Below, piece by piece: positions 45,625 to 55,117 of a stretch of DNA of 64,000 bases (the first letter of the stretch is position 1; the number at the start of each line of letters is the position of its first letter). Location of the stretch: contig NZ_PJBZ01000038.1 of the NCBI RefSeq assembly GCF_002835995.1, forward strand, positions 1 to 64,000. Reading direction: 5' to 3'. The DNA comes from Psychromonas sp. Urea-02u-13 (GTDB lineage Bacteria > Pseudomonadota > Gammaproteobacteria > Enterobacterales > Psychromonadaceae). The notes under the pieces were generated by a model. That model was not told where the DNA came from, ran no database searches, and saw only the letters and a program-made list of their open reading frames with translations. The translations under genes and the position numbers were made by a program.

Positions 45625-47571
45625 ATGAGTGGAAATCACGTTTACCCTGTATCAGCTGAATTAGCTGAAAAAAGCCTACTAACTAATGAGCAATATCTAG
45701 CAGACTATGCATCATCCATAAGTGATCCTGACGCATTTTGGGGTGAAAAAGGTAAAATTTTAGATTGGATAAAACCTTATACTAAAGTAAAAAACACCTC
45801 TTATGCGCCTGGTAATATCGATATTAAATGGTTTGAAGATGGCGAACTTAACGTTTCTGCTAACTGTATTGATCGCCACCTTGCAACGAAAGGCGACCAA
45901 GTCGCTATTCTTTGGGAAGGCGACTCACCAGACCAAGACCAAAGCATCACTTATAACGAACTACATAAACGTGTTTGTAAGTTCTCAAATGCATTAAAAG
46001 CACAAGGCGTACAAAAAGGCGATGTAGTTTGCTTATACATGCCAATGACACCAGAAGCTGCCGTCGCAATGCTGGCTTGTACACGTATTGGCGCAGTACA
46101 TTCAATTGTATTTGGTGGCTTTTCACCAGAAGCGATTGCAGGTCGTATTATTGATAGTAAATCAAAAATCGTTATCACTGCCGACCAAGGTCGCCGTGGT
46201 GGTCGCGTAGTCCCTCTTAAAGCAAATGTTGATGAAGCCCTAGAGAAAAAAGGCACTGATTGCGTTGAGAAAGTAATTGTATTTAAAAACACGGGTGGCG
46301 ATGTCGCTTGGCATGAACAGCGCGATTTAGATTGGGAAACGATCACTGAACCCCAATCTGAAGAATGTGCACCAACGGCAATGAACGCAGAAGATCCTCT
46401 ATTTATTCTTTACACATCAGGTTCAACAGGTACGCCAAAAGGTGTTTTACACACAACCGGTGGTTACCTTGTTTACGCAACAATGACATTCAAATATGTA
46501 TTTGATTACCAAGAGGGTGACATTTACTGGTGTACTGCTGATGTAGGCTGGATCACCGGTCACAGTTACTTGGTATACGGACCACTCGCAAATGGTGCTA
46601 CAACACTGTTATTTGAAGGTGTTCCAAACTACCCAACAACAGCTCGTATGAGTGAAGTTGTTGATAAACACAATGTTACTTTACTTTATACGGCACCCAC
46701 TGCGATTCGAGCATTAATGGCTAAAGGTGATGACGCGATTAAAGGGACTTCACGTAAGTCATTACGTCTTTTAGGATCAGTGGGTGAGCCCATTAACCCT
46801 GAAGCATGGGAATGGTATTACGACAAGATTGGTAATAAATCTTGCCCTATCGTTGATACGTGGTGGCAAACAGAAACAGGTGGTATTTTAATTACACCGC
46901 TCCCAGGTGCAACTGATCTTAAACCCGGTTCAGCAACACGCCCATTCTTTGGCGTACAACCTGCATTAGTTGATAATGAAGGTGTTATTTTAGAAGGCGC
47001 GGTTGAAGGTAACTTAGTTATTCTTGATAGCTGGCCAGGACAAATGCGTACGTTATTTAATAACCATGATCGTTTTGAGCAAACTTACTTCTCAACCTTT
47101 AAAAACATGTACACAACAGGTGATGGCGCACGTCGCGATGAAGATGGTTATTTCTGGATCACCGGTCGTGTTGATGACGTATTGAATGTTTCTGGTCATC
47201 GTATGGGTACCGCTGAAATCGAAAGTGCATTAGTATCTCATCCTAAAATTGCAGAAGCAGCCGTTGTTGGTGTGCCGCATGAAATTAAAGGCCAAGGTAT
47301 TTATGCTTATGTAACCTTGAATGACGGAGAATATTCTTCTCCTGAACTTTATGCTGAAGTGAAGCAGTGGGTTCGTAAAGAGATTGGGCCAATCGCAACA
47401 CCTGATATCTTGCATTGGGCAGAGGGGTTACCAAAAACACGTTCAGGTAAGATTATGCGTCGTATTTTACGTAAAATCGCGACTGGCGAAAGTGATCAGC
47501 TTGGTGATACATCCACATTAGCTGATCCAAGTGTTGTTGATCAGCTAATCAAAGAAAATGCAGAGCTATAA
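45625..47571 (+). CDS. acs: Acetyl-CoA synthetase
   Basis: This 648-aa AMP-forming ligase makes acetyl-CoA from acetate, ATP and CoA. Motifs are [15 protein letters not shown] (P-loop), [24 protein letters not shown] and the C-terminal TRSGKIMRR, whose Lys is the acetylation control site in the family. The start MSGNHVYPV at 45625 follows GTGGAG; 15 upstream codons in frame lack family similarity. It ends in a terminator that abuts the aroQ start. The ActP-like symporter, nagA acetate release and a nearby two-component pair fit an acetate-use theme. Confidence 0.97.
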   Translation: MSGNHVYPVSAELAEKSLLTNEQYLADYASSISDPDAFWGEKGKILDWIKPYTKVKNTSYAPGNIDIKWFEDGELNVSANCIDRHLATKGDQVAILWEGDSPDQDQSITYNELHKRVCKFSNALKAQGVQKGDVVCLYMPMTPEAAVAMLACTRIGAVHSIVFGGFSPEAIAGRIIDSKSKIVITADQGRRGGRVVPLKANVDEALEKKGTDCVEKVIVFKNTGGDVAWHEQRDLDWETITEPQSEECAPTAMNAEDPLFILYTSGSTGTPKGVLHTTGGYLVYATMTFKYVFDYQEGDIYWCTADVGWITGHSYLVYGPLANGATTLLFEGVPNYPTTARMSEVVDKHNVTLLYTAPTAIRALMAKGDDAIKGTSRKSLRLLGSVGEPINPEAWEWYYDKIGNKSCPIVDTWWQTETGGILITPLPGATDLKPGSATRPFFGVQPALVDNEGVILEGAVEGNLVILDSWPGQMRTLFNNHDRFEQTYFSTFKNMYTTGDGARRDEDGYFWITGRVDDVLNVSGHRMGTAEIESALVSHPKIAEAAVVGVPHEIKGQGIYAYVTLNDGEYSSPELYAEVKQWVRKEIGPIATPDILHWAEGLPKTRSGKIMRRILRKIATGESDQLGDTSTLADPSVVDQLIKENAEL

Positions 47572-47660
47572 ATAGCCCTACTAACTGGAAGTGAGAGATG
47601 CCTCTCGCCTTGTTTCTTTGATAAACAGAGAATACTAGCCAGTTAATTGCCAAGCAGTTA

Positions 47661-47696
47661 GACTCCTAAATATATTGATTTAGGAGTCTTTTTTTT
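47661..47696 (+). terminator. acs terminator carrying the aroQ ribosome binding site
   Basis: GACTCCTAAA (47661-47670) pairs with TTTAGGAGTC (47679-47688), followed by T8 running directly into the aroQ ATG at 47697. The 3' arm contains AGGAG at 47682-47686, the only Shine-Dalgarno candidate for aroQ, 10 nt before the ATG. The hairpin would therefore terminate acs mRNA and, if transcribed through, hide the aroQ site. Confidence 0.8.
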
Positions 47697-48146
47697 ATGC
47701 CCAAGAAAATAAATGTTTTAGTCTTAAATGGCCCCAATTTAAACCTACTCGGACAACGTGAACCCGAGGTCTACGGAACACAAACTTTAAGCGATATTAT
47801 TAATAGACTGACGCTAGAAGCGAACGCGCTAGATATTGAGCTTACCCATCTGCAAAGTAACCGTGAATATGAGTTAATAGAAAAAATTCATGACGCGTTT
47901 AATCATATTGATTTTATTATCATTAACCCTGCAGCATTCACCCATACGAGTGTTGCGATAAGAGATGCACTGCTTGGCGTTAATATCCCTTTCATCGAAG
48001 TGCATCTCTCAAACGTACATGCACGGGAAAGTTTCCGTCATCACTCTTATCTGTCTGATGTTGCGCGTGGTGTGATTTGTGGATTAGGCGCTAAAGGTTA
48101 TTCTTTTGCTTTGCAGTCTGTTCGCGATCAATTAGCGATAGCCTAA
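47697..48146 (+). CDS. aroQ: 3-dehydroquinate dehydratase, type II
   Basis: This 149-aa dodecamer-type enzyme performs the third step of the shikimate pathway. It shows [19 protein letters not shown] (with catalytic Arg and Tyr), [31 protein letters not shown], and [19 protein letters not shown] with the catalytic His. It begins with the family-typical [14 protein letters not shown], so the unusual position of the start right after a terminator is real. accB/accC, its frequent neighbours, are absent here. Confidence 0.96.
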   Translation: MPKKINVLVLNGPNLNLLGQREPEVYGTQTLSDIINRLTLEANALDIELTHLQSNREYELIEKIHDAFNHIDFIIINPAAFTHTSVAIRDALLGVNIPFIEVHLSNVHARESFRHHSYLSDVARGVICGLGAKGYSFALQSVRDQLAIA

Positions 48147-48488
48147 GAAATTAAATATCGCCTGTTATTAAACGTGACTTTGTTCACACAAATACGCTTG
48201 TATGTATTGTTTACTCCTCGAGGAACAAAAAACTACCCGGGTAGGTAGTTACGTAAACAATCAAGGTAGGGCATTCTTAACTTGTCTTAAGGAATTAAGG
48301 AATTAAGGCATAGTAGTAAACCCACTTTTGATGCCCAACAAATGGATTTGATTGTTATAAAAATTTGTAATAATAAGAGACATATTACAGGCAAGCCTAA
48401 CTTTGTTAGGCTTTTTTTTGGTTTTTTTTTGCTAAGGTTATTAGCTAAAGTGTTATTATGATCAATAAGTTATATCCAATTTAATCTT
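48147..48488 (+). other. Structured intergenic region, candidate small RNA
   Basis: AACTACC-CGGGTA-GGTAGTT (about 48230-48250) forms a hairpin nested within TGTTTAC ... GTAAACA. The direct repeat GGAATTAA occurs near 48290-48305. A strong terminator GCCTAAC-TTT-GTTAGGC plus T8 lies at 48394-48419. No open frame is present. The terminator is about 250 bp past aroQ, so it could end a long aroQ 3' region or an independent small RNA. Confidence 0.45.
48394..48419 (+). terminator. Intrinsic terminator in the aroQ-kinase spacer
   Basis: AGCCTAAC-TTT-GTTAGGCT (7-8 bp stem) is followed by T8 and then a second T8 after GG. The long U-rich end is like those of Hfq-bound small RNAs. Confidence 0.8.
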
Positions 48489-50153
48489 ATGAGTACTATG
48501 CAGACTAACAAAGAGTTTCTATTTAAAAGATGGCAGTCACTACGCCTTTATAACATCGTTATCCTTAGCGCTTTCCTGCTTTTCTATGCGGTAGGCACAC
48601 TGCAAAGCTATAGTGTTTTCACGCCTCCAGCCGCCTTTAACTTACCTATTTCATTACCGCTTATTGCTATCTTTTTGTGTGCTTATCTTATTCATTGTTT
48701 GCTCGCTAAGAAAGATCAACAAAGCATTTTATTAATACCAATAGTCACGCTCTTTACCACATTATTTATCACTATTAATAGCCACTTCGAAACAGAAACA
48801 TCACAGAATAGCTTTCTCTATTTCACTCTGTTATTACCGCTTTTTTACGCCTATCTGCTCTCTTATAACTTTCAATTACTGATCGCGAATAACGCGATTG
48901 CCATCATTAGTTATAGTTTTACAGCCGTTGTGGGTGATACCAGTACGCTGGTATTTATTTTGAATTTAACATTCCTCTTTACACTTGGTTTTTTAACTAT
49001 TTACTCGCATATAAAGAACAATACTTACACCTCAAAAAATAGCGTAATGAAAGCCAATCGAGGACCAACACTCAGTAAACAACATTCACTTTATTTAAAA
49101 AGTATCATTCATGATATCAGACAGCCTTTAAGTAGCTTATCGCTCTATAGCCATTTACTTGAAAAACAAGTTCAGGACGATCAACAATCACTGCTTGTCG
49201 AAAATCTATTAGGCGCCTCAAAACAATTAGATCGTTGGTTATCTTCACTACTTGAACTCGCCACACTTGATTCTAAAAGCCAACAAGCGAATGTAAAAAA
49301 CACACCGCTAAAGACTTCTCTGTTTACAGTCATCAAAAAATACAACGATCAAGCAACTGAAAAAAATATGCGTCTAAAGGTTCGCTTAACCAAAGCCGTT
49401 CTTTATACAGACAGCAAACTACTCAGCGATGTCATCGACAATTTATTAAGTAATGCTTTCTTACATGGTTTACAAACACCAGGTACCACTGTGTTATTAA
49501 GCGCTCGCCAATTACAGTCCGGCATAAACATTCAAATTTGGAATAAAGGCCCACGCATCAATGCTGATCACCTTGATTCTCTATTCGATGAATTGTATTA
49601 CCCTAAAAATCCTCATCATAATAAAGCCAAAGGGCTAGGATTAGGGCTCGCGCTATCACAGCGAAAAGCTTTACTTTTAAATACTCAAATTCAGGTAAAA
49701 ACCTCTGATAATGGTTGTTGCTTCTCGCTTAAAATAGCGAAAGGAATAGAAACGCCTGAAGTTTATGCTCCCGTGTGTTTAACCAAGGAAAACAGTGAGC
49801 ACATTTTATTGATTGATGATGATGCGAGTATTCTGACGGCACTCTCCATGTTATTAGAGAACTGGGGATATAGTGTAGATTGTGCGGAAAATAGTGAGCA
49901 AGCAATAGAGGCATTAACCACCGGAAACTTTGCCCTTATTATTTCAGACTACCGATTGCCCGGTGCGAAAAATGGTATTGACCTCATAAAAATAGCGCAA
50001 CAGAAACAAGGCATTCCTTCGGTATTATTAACCGGTGAGGTGGATCCTGATAAGCTGAAAGAGGGGGAATTCAGAAGTTATAAAATATTACACAAACCCA
50101 TAAAGCCGGCAGCATTACGATTATTACTACGACAACTATTAGCGCCTAAATAA
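48489..50153 (+). CDS. Hybrid sensor histidine kinase / receiver
   Basis: This 554-aa protein has five to six N-terminal membrane helices (about 20-175), HisKA with HDIRQPLSSLSLYSHLL (His208), HATPase_c with DNLLSNAFLHG and GLGLGLALS, and a C-terminal receiver (about 437-550) with ILLIDDDAS, phospho-Asp near 487 in ISDYRLPG, and HKPIKP. The HDxRQPL box is typical of NahK-like kinases. The convergent next gene is a NarL-type regulator and probable partner. The signal is unknown; the membrane part has no recognisable sensor domain. Confidence 0.9.
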   Translation: MSTMQTNKEFLFKRWQSLRLYNIVILSAFLLFYAVGTLQSYSVFTPPAAFNLPISLPLIAIFLCAYLIHCLLAKKDQQSILLIPIVTLFTTLFITINSHFETETSQNSFLYFTLLLPLFYAYLLSYNFQLLIANNAIAIISYSFTAVVGDTSTLVFILNLTFLFTLGFLTIYSHIKNNTYTSKNSVMKANRGPTLSKQHSLYLKSIIHDIRQPLSSLSLYSHLLEKQVQDDQQSLLVENLLGASKQLDRWLSSLLELATLDSKSQQANVKNTPLKTSLFTVIKKYNDQATEKNMRLKVRLTKAVLYTDSKLLSDVIDNLLSNAFLHGLQTPGTTVLLSARQLQSGINIQIWNKGPRINADHLDSLFDELYYPKNPHHNKAKGLGLGLALSQRKALLLNTQIQVKTSDNGCCFSLKIAKGIETPEVYAPVCLTKENSEHILLIDDDASILTALSMLLENWGYSVDCAENSEQAIEALTTGNFALIISDYRLPGAKNGIDLIKIAQQKQGIPSVLLTGEVDPDKLKEGEFRSYKILHKPIKPAALRLLLRQLLAPK

Positions 50154-50198
50154 GGCTTATTGCACTAACTGCGTAGTCAGTTGAAAAAGGAAGAGAGG

Positions 50199-50837
50199 TT
50201 AAGCGGTTAACAAGCCAACTTGTATTGCTTTTTCGATGGCTTTAGCACGACTATTAACACCCGAGACTTCTAGCACCTGATAGATGCCCTTTTGATGAAA
50301 CTTAACCGTATCAGGAGAAATCGATAATAACAGTGCAATTTCTCGATTCGTTTTTCCGCTATGTATCAGCGATAAAATTTCCGTTTGGCGATCTGATAAG
50401 TGATACAGCTCTTTATTCTTTTTCTCTTCTAATATTAACAGTTCTAATTGTGCTTTTATTTCTGTTGGAATAAAAACATCTCCCATCAATACCGCTTCTA
50501 AACCAATTAACATGTCCTGTGGCGAATAAGATTTAGGAATAAACCCCATCGCACCTTTTTGTAAGGCAGTCACAACCTCTTTATAGTCTTCGCAGGCAGA
50601 CAGCACAATCACCGGTGATAAAATTTGTCGTTTGGCCAGTTCATCAATCATACAAATGCCGTCCATCTCGGGCATGCAGAGATCCATCAGAATGAGATCT
50701 GGTTGCAACTGCTCGATCTGCATCAAAGCAATCATAGGGTTATCAAAAACTAACACCTCATTCTCACTATTTTCGAGGGTTAATTTTAACCCATGTAAAA
50801 ATAGCTGGTGATCGTCGATAATCACAATTTTATTCAT
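50199..50837 (-). CDS. NarL/LuxR-family response regulator
   Basis: The protein is about 212 aa. The receiver has VIIDDHQLFLHGLK, phospho-Asp52 in LILMDLCMPEMDG and PKSYSP. The C-terminal LuxR HTH is LSDRQTEILSLIHSGKTNREIALLLSISPDTVKFHQKGIYQ. I chose MNKIVIIDD as start, since the upstream 20 codons are unlike any receiver. It is tail to tail with the hybrid kinase, 45 bp apart. Relatives such as ErdR and CrbR activate acs in other gammaproteobacteria, and acs is 3 kb away here, so acetate control is a reasonable guess. Confidence 0.88.
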   Translation of the reverse strand: MNKIVIIDDHQLFLHGLKLTLENSENEVLVFDNPMIALMQIEQLQPDLILMDLCMPEMDGICMIDELAKRQILSPVIVLSACEDYKEVVTALQKGAMGFIPKSYSPQDMLIGLEAVLMGDVFIPTEIKAQLELLILEEKKNKELYHLSDRQTEILSLIHSGKTNREIALLLSISPDTVKFHQKGIYQVLEVSGVNSRAKAIEKAIQVGLLTA

Positions 50838-51027
50838 TGGCGAACTCGTGGTTAAATATCGCGTGATTTTATAATAATTTGTAGAATTTACAATCAACTT
50901 GTACTGATTAACGGCAATATGTTTGTATTTTGTCTAGTTAATCCCACTCAGTAACGCCTTACTGCATTGGAATATTATTCACTTCCCCTGTATTCTCCCC
51001 CAAAACTCAATAAACAGGATGCAAACT

Positions 51028-51912
51028 ATGCCTTGGATACAACTTAAATTAAATGCAACATCAGCTAACGCAGAAGATATTGGTGAATTACTAATGAATA
51101 ACGATGCGCTTTCAGCAACCTTTACCGATGCACAAGACACCCCTGTTTTTGAACCACTACCAGGTGAAACACGACTTTGGGGTGATACAGATATTACCGG
51201 TCTTTATGAAGCTGATGCCGATATGACATCTATCATTGAAGTGCTTAAAAAAAGCCCTCTATTAGCTGATGATTTTGCTTATAAAATTGAGCAATTAGAA
51301 GATAAAGATTGGGAACGTGAATGGATGGATAACTTCCACCCAATGCAGTTTGGCAAACGTTTATGGATTTGCCCAAGCTGGAAGCCAGTACCTGATGAAA
51401 ATGCAGTTAACGTGATGCTTGATCCTGGCCTAGCTTTTGGTACAGGTACACACCCAACAACAGCACTTTGCCTAGCATGGCTTGATGGGCAAGACTTACA
51501 AGATAAAGTCATTATCGACTTTGGTTGTGGCTCAGGTATTTTAGCTATTGCAGCTCTTAAACTCGGTGCAAAACGTGTTATCGGTATTGATATCGATCCA
51601 CAAGCAATTACTGCAAGTCGTGATAACGCACAACGTAATAACGTATCAGACCAACTTGAACTTTACTTACCAGCCGACATGCCAGAAGGCATTTTAGCGG
51701 ACGTTTTAGTGGCAAATATTCTTGCTGGACCACTACGTGAATTGTCTACAAGTATCGAAGCATTGATCAAACCAACGGGTAAACTTGCTCTTTCAGGCAT
51801 TCTAGAACAACAAGCGGCTGAGTTACTTGAAACTTACGGTCAGTGGTTTGAGATGGACAAAGCAGAAATAAAAGAAGAGTGGGCACGTCTATCGGGCCAA
51901 AAGCGCTCATAA
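51028..51912 (+). CDS. prmA: Ribosomal protein L11 methyltransferase
   Basis: This 294-aa protein begins [22 protein letters not shown] as in E. coli PrmA. A substrate-binding N-terminal domain is followed by a linker ([12 protein letters not shown]-like) and a class I methyltransferase domain with [21 protein letters not shown] and VANILAGPL. It trimethylates L11. The start at 51028 is set by AGGA 8 nt upstream and by the family; a start 9 bp earlier is possible but less likely. It precedes dusB-fis, the usual gammaproteobacterial order. Confidence 0.97.
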   Translation: MPWIQLKLNATSANAEDIGELLMNNDALSATFTDAQDTPVFEPLPGETRLWGDTDITGLYEADADMTSIIEVLKKSPLLADDFAYKIEQLEDKDWEREWMDNFHPMQFGKRLWICPSWKPVPDENAVNVMLDPGLAFGTGTHPTTALCLAWLDGQDLQDKVIIDFGCGSGILAIAALKLGAKRVIGIDIDPQAITASRDNAQRNNVSDQLELYLPADMPEGILADVLVANILAGPLRELSTSIEALIKPTGKLALSGILEQQAAELLETYGQWFEMDKAEIKEEWARLSGQKRS

Positions 51913-52000
51913 AACAGACAATAAGCCATCAAAAATGAGATCAATCTGAATATTGGGCGATTTGCAAGCAAAATAATTGCGCTATGGTCAATTATTAACC

Positions 52001-52029
52001 TTTATTCTGTTTGCAAAAATGCGTACACT
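52001..52029 (+). promoter_or_regulatory. Probable dusB-fis promoter
   Basis: A -10 TACACT (52024-52029) lies 17 bp after a weak -35 TTTATT (52001-52006). A GC-rich ACGCCGCC follows. Such a discriminator is typical of stringently controlled promoters like fis. It lies 36 bp before the dusB ATG. Confidence 0.45.
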
Positions 52030-52064
52030 ACGCCGCCTTGAGTTAGAGAGATTGGCTGTTTTAT

Positions 52065-53024
52065 ATGCACATTGGACAACATCAATTAAAGAACAAAATT
52101 ATTTTAGCACCAATGGCTGGGGTGACCGATCGCCCCTTTCGTGAACTTTGTCGAAGCCAAGGTGCTGGACTGGCTGTTTCTGAAATGCTGTCATCTAATC
52201 CACGTGTATGGAATAGTAAAAAATCTAGATTAAGAATGGATTACCATGGCGAATCGGGTATTCGCTCCGTGCAAATTGCAGGCGCAGAGCCAATTGCAAT
52301 GGCCGTTGCTGCACAGTTATGTGTACAGCAAGGCGCGCAGATTGTTGATATCAATATGGGTTGTCCCGCTAAAAAAGTGAATAAGAAAAAAGCAGGCTCA
52401 GCTTTACTGCCTCACCCTGATCTTGTGAAAGCAATTTTAGAAAGTGTCGTAGATGCGGTTGATATACCTGTTACTTTGAAGATTCGCACTGGCTGGGACC
52501 CGGAAAGTAGAAACGGTCTAGAAATAGCACAAATTGCCCAAAATGCTGGTATCCAAGCACTTGCAGTACATGGTCGAACTCGCCAATGCCTTTATAAAGG
52601 TGAAGCAGAGTACGACACAATAAAAATAATTAAAGAAAATGTAACTATACCTGTGATTGCGAATGGTGATATCACCAGTGTTGAAAAAGCCAAATATGTG
52701 CTCGACTACACTGGCGCAGACGCCATTATGATTGGACGAGGCGCACAAGGTGCACCTTGGATATTCAACGATATAAACCACTACTTAACCACTGGTGAAC
52801 ATAGAACACCATTGGGAAAACAGGAAGTTACCTCAATTCTACTTAATCACGTGCAAGCATTGCATGGGTTTTATGGCGAAGTGATGGGACCCCGTATTGC
52901 TAGGAAGCATGTAGGCTGGTATTTACAATCGCAAGACCAATTAGGTTGCTTTAAACGACAATTTAATGCCATTGACTGCGCTACCGAGCAGTTAAAGTCA
53001 TTAGAAATTTATTTGAATAATTAA
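52065..53024 (+). CDS. dusB: tRNA-dihydrouridine synthase B
   Basis: This 319-aa FMN enzyme reduces uridine to dihydrouridine in tRNA D-loops. [16 protein letters not shown], the catalytic-Cys motif [55 protein letters not shown] and [14 protein letters not shown] are all present. It is first in the dusB-fis operon, 13 bp before fis. Confidence 0.97.
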   Translation: MHIGQHQLKNKIILAPMAGVTDRPFRELCRSQGAGLAVSEMLSSNPRVWNSKKSRLRMDYHGESGIRSVQIAGAEPIAMAVAAQLCVQQGAQIVDINMGCPAKKVNKKKAGSALLPHPDLVKAILESVVDAVDIPVTLKIRTGWDPESRNGLEIAQIAQNAGIQALAVHGRTRQCLYKGEAEYDTIKIIKENVTIPVIANGDITSVEKAKYVLDYTGADAIMIGRGAQGAPWIFNDINHYLTTGEHRTPLGKQEVTSILLNHVQALHGFYGEVMGPRIARKHVGWYLQSQDQLGCFKRQFNAIDCATEQLKSLEIYLNN

Positions 53025-53037
53025 AGAGTTAATAGCC

Positions 53038-53337
53038 ATGTTTGAACAAAATATTCCTCAAGAAGCACTTACAACGACAACTAGTATTCCGGCTACCGGG
53101 CAAATAACTCAAAAACCACTTCGTGATTCAGTGCGTCAAGCTGTTTCAGGTTACGTGGCGCAATTAAACGGTCAAGATACGACTGAATTATACGAGTTAG
53201 TATTATCTGAAGTTGAAGCACCAATGTTAGATATCATTATGCAGTACACACGTGGTAACCAAACTCGTGCTGCAACTATGTTAGGTATTAACCGTGGTAC
53301 GCTACGTAAGAAATTGAAAAAATATGGCATGGGTTAA
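53038..53337 (+). CDS. fis: Nucleoid-associated regulator Fis
   Basis: This 99-aa protein is nearly identical to E. coli Fis in its C-terminal half ([31 protein letters not shown], the HTH) and core ([19 protein letters not shown]). It bends DNA and activates rRNA and tRNA promoters. It is co-transcribed with dusB and followed by a strong terminator. Confidence 0.98.
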   Translation: MFEQNIPQEALTTTTSIPATGQITQKPLRDSVRQAVSGYVAQLNGQDTTELYELVLSEVEAPMLDIIMQYTRGNQTRAATMLGINRGTLRKKLKKYGMG

Positions 53338-53354
53338 TTAACCTAATAGCAATT

Positions 53355-53385
53355 TAAAAAAGCGACTTTTTAGTCGCTTTTTTTA
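53355..53385 (+). terminator. fis terminator
   Basis: AGCGACT-TTTT-AGTCGCT is followed by T7, 20-45 bp after the fis stop. Confidence 0.88.
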
Positions 53386-53739
53386 TGCCTTGATTTTATC
53401 AATAACTTTACACTTAGTGGCTAAAATCGCCTCAAATAATACCAATCGGCATAACCCCCCTTCAACGTAACTTACTTACCGTAATCGAAATAGACACTGA
53501 AAAATTTCTGTCACTTTTATGATTACGATAAACTGCTCGTCATGCACAAGCGTCACCTTTTTATGCATTGATCGCGCAATAAATGCCTTAACCCTGATTA
53601 TTACCTCTTAGTTCTTTATAATTCCTCGTTACAAAGTATCGAATCATCCTATTTAAAGGCACCTTCCGGTGGCTTTTTTGTTGATTCAATATATGCTTGC
53701 CCTTCTTTCAGGTAATTACTTTCAACGATTAGGAAAACT
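53386..53739. other. Intergenic region fis to DUF416
   Basis: No gene is visible. Near the end AGGCACC-TTCC-GGTGGCT (53657-53674, one G-G mismatch) is followed by T6, a terminator-like element 60 bp before the DUF416 gene with no gene ending in front of it. It could end a small RNA or act as an attenuator. The rest shows nothing I can name. Confidence 0.4.
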
Positions 53740-54321
53740 ATGCTGTCACTACCGATTAACGAGCAACTAAAGAACTTATTAAGCTGGCAACAAAGTGTTT
53801 TTTGTATGGCGCTCAGTGAGCATACCGTTTTACATTTCCATCTTTTTTGTGATGCGATTGAAAGTGATTTAGGGGATGACATTGATAAACTCAATGAACT
53901 TTTCTGGGAAAAAATGACCGTTAAAGGCGCAAAAATCAATTTCACTACACAGCAAGAGCAGTTCGATGAAATAATTCCTGACATGCGTGATCATGATTTT
54001 TATGGTGTTTATCCTGCTATCGATCATTGCGTGATTTTAAGCTGTGCTTTTAACACTTTTTTAATCAAATCAAATGAAGAAGCACTCGACGCAAGCCAAA
54101 CCAGCTTCTCAACCATTGCGAGTTTTATTGAATTACAAAGTGATACTGAGATAGATGATGAGGCATTAATTGCTGAACCATTATTTATTGAACAGCTTGA
54201 ATTTCAAACAGAACTACTACGAATGTTAGACAATGCACGCAGCCCAGAATTAATAAAATCCATCCGCGCCTTTGTACGAAGCCACGGAGTCACTAACCTA
54301 GGCATTGCGCTGACTGATTGA
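53740..54321 (+). CDS. yjaG: DUF416 protein (YjaG-like)
   Basis: This 193-aa protein is recognisably E. coli YjaG: LLSWQQSVFCMALSEHTV, ELFWEKMTVKGAKINF and FYGVYPAIDHCVILS are shared, and the C-terminus ends in the same RAFVRSHGVTNLGIAL-type pattern. The function is unknown. It sits just upstream of hupA, as yjaG does in E. coli, which supports the identification. There is a 158-bp gap before hupA. Confidence 0.88.
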   Translation: MLSLPINEQLKNLLSWQQSVFCMALSEHTVLHFHLFCDAIESDLGDDIDKLNELFWEKMTVKGAKINFTTQQEQFDEIIPDMRDHDFYGVYPAIDHCVILSCAFNTFLIKSNEEALDASQTSFSTIASFIELQSDTEIDDEALIAEPLFIEQLEFQTELLRMLDNARSPELIKSIRAFVRSHGVTNLGIALTD

Positions 54322-54478
54322 TTTAACAACTTTTATGTGATTTTTAACACAATAAGAACATTTAAAAGTGATAAATCATACTTTTACGCTCATAAGACTT
54401 TACTTAACAAGTGCACTTGAAATACATTGATTCGGTAAGTTACATTCAACCCACACTTATATAAATGGAAATCGAGAA

Positions 54479-54754
54479 ATGAACAAAACTCAACTTGTTG
54501 CAGAAATCGCAGAAAAATCAGAACTGTCTAAAGTACAAGCAAAAGCGGCTTTAGAGCAAATTCTTTCAAGCATCACTGATAGCCTTAAAGATGGCGAACC
54601 AGTACAGCTAATCGGTTTTGGTACTTTCAAAGTAAATCACCGTGCTGCACGTACAGGTCGCAACCCACAAACGGGTGCAGACATTCAAATTAAAGCGGCA
54701 AATGTACCCGCTTTTGTTGCTGGTAAAGCACTGAAAGAATCAGTTAACGTTTAA
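54479..54754 (+). CDS. hupA: DNA-binding protein HU-alpha
   Basis: This 91-aa HU protein has [45 protein letters not shown] (beta-arm) and [15 protein letters not shown]. It is closer to E. coli HupA than HupB. It follows yjaG, has its own upstream region and ends in a strong terminator. It compacts and bends DNA as a dimer. Confidence 0.97.
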   Translation: MNKTQLVAEIAEKSELSKVQAKAALEQILSSITDSLKDGEPVQLIGFGTFKVNHRAARTGRNPQTGADIQIKAANVPAFVAGKALKESVNV

Positions 54755-54780
54755 TTTCGTTAATAATAAAGAACAATAAA

Positions 54781-54811
54781 AAGGTGAAACTTCGGTTTCA
54801 CCTTTTTTTTT
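54781..54811 (+). terminator. hupA terminator
   Basis: AAGGTGAAAC-TTCG-GTTTCACCTT is followed by T8. A 10-bp stem with a UUCG tetraloop, directly after hupA. Confidence 0.92.
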
Positions 54812-54818
54812 GTTACTC

Positions 54819-55081
54819 ATACCCGTCATCAATCAATATGCTTTGCTCAGTCGCTAGCTCGTATACCAAGGCAAGGCGCAACATGATGAAAATTGCTAGC
54901 CCTTATCGAATTTTGTAACGCTGAATTGGTTTACGAGCTAACGACCCGTAGGGCAAGTTTTGAGGCAAACATCTTCGTTGTTAGAAAGCGTTGATTGAAC
55001 CAGTTAGATCTTCCACTTCCTGCCTAGAATCTCTTCACCTCAATACTTGCTGAGCTTTGCATCTTGAATGATAACGGGTAT
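54819..55081. mobile_element. MITE-like element with 32-bp terminal inverted repeats
   Basis: The left end ATACCCGTCATCAATCAATA... (54819-54850) and the reverse complement of 55050-55081 (ATACCCGTTATCATTCAAGA...) agree at about 26 of 32 positions, both ending in GCTCAG. Inside, GCTAGCTCGTATACCAA (54853-54869) and TTGGTTTACGAGCTAAC (54926-54942) form a second inverted pair. No open frame for a transposase exists, so the element (263 bp) would need one in trans. No clear target duplication is seen. It sits between the hupA terminator and the Hcr-like gene. Confidence 0.7.
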
Positions 55082-55117
55082 ATTGCTCTAAATGTCCGCA
55101 TAGAACGAGAGAGCAGT

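Noticed and set aside
55064-55117. Upstream ATG as the start of the Hcr-like gene
   Set aside because: These 18 codons lie partly in the terminal repeat of the MITE-like element, and the internal ATG at 55118 has a GAGAG site and fits the family N-terminus better.
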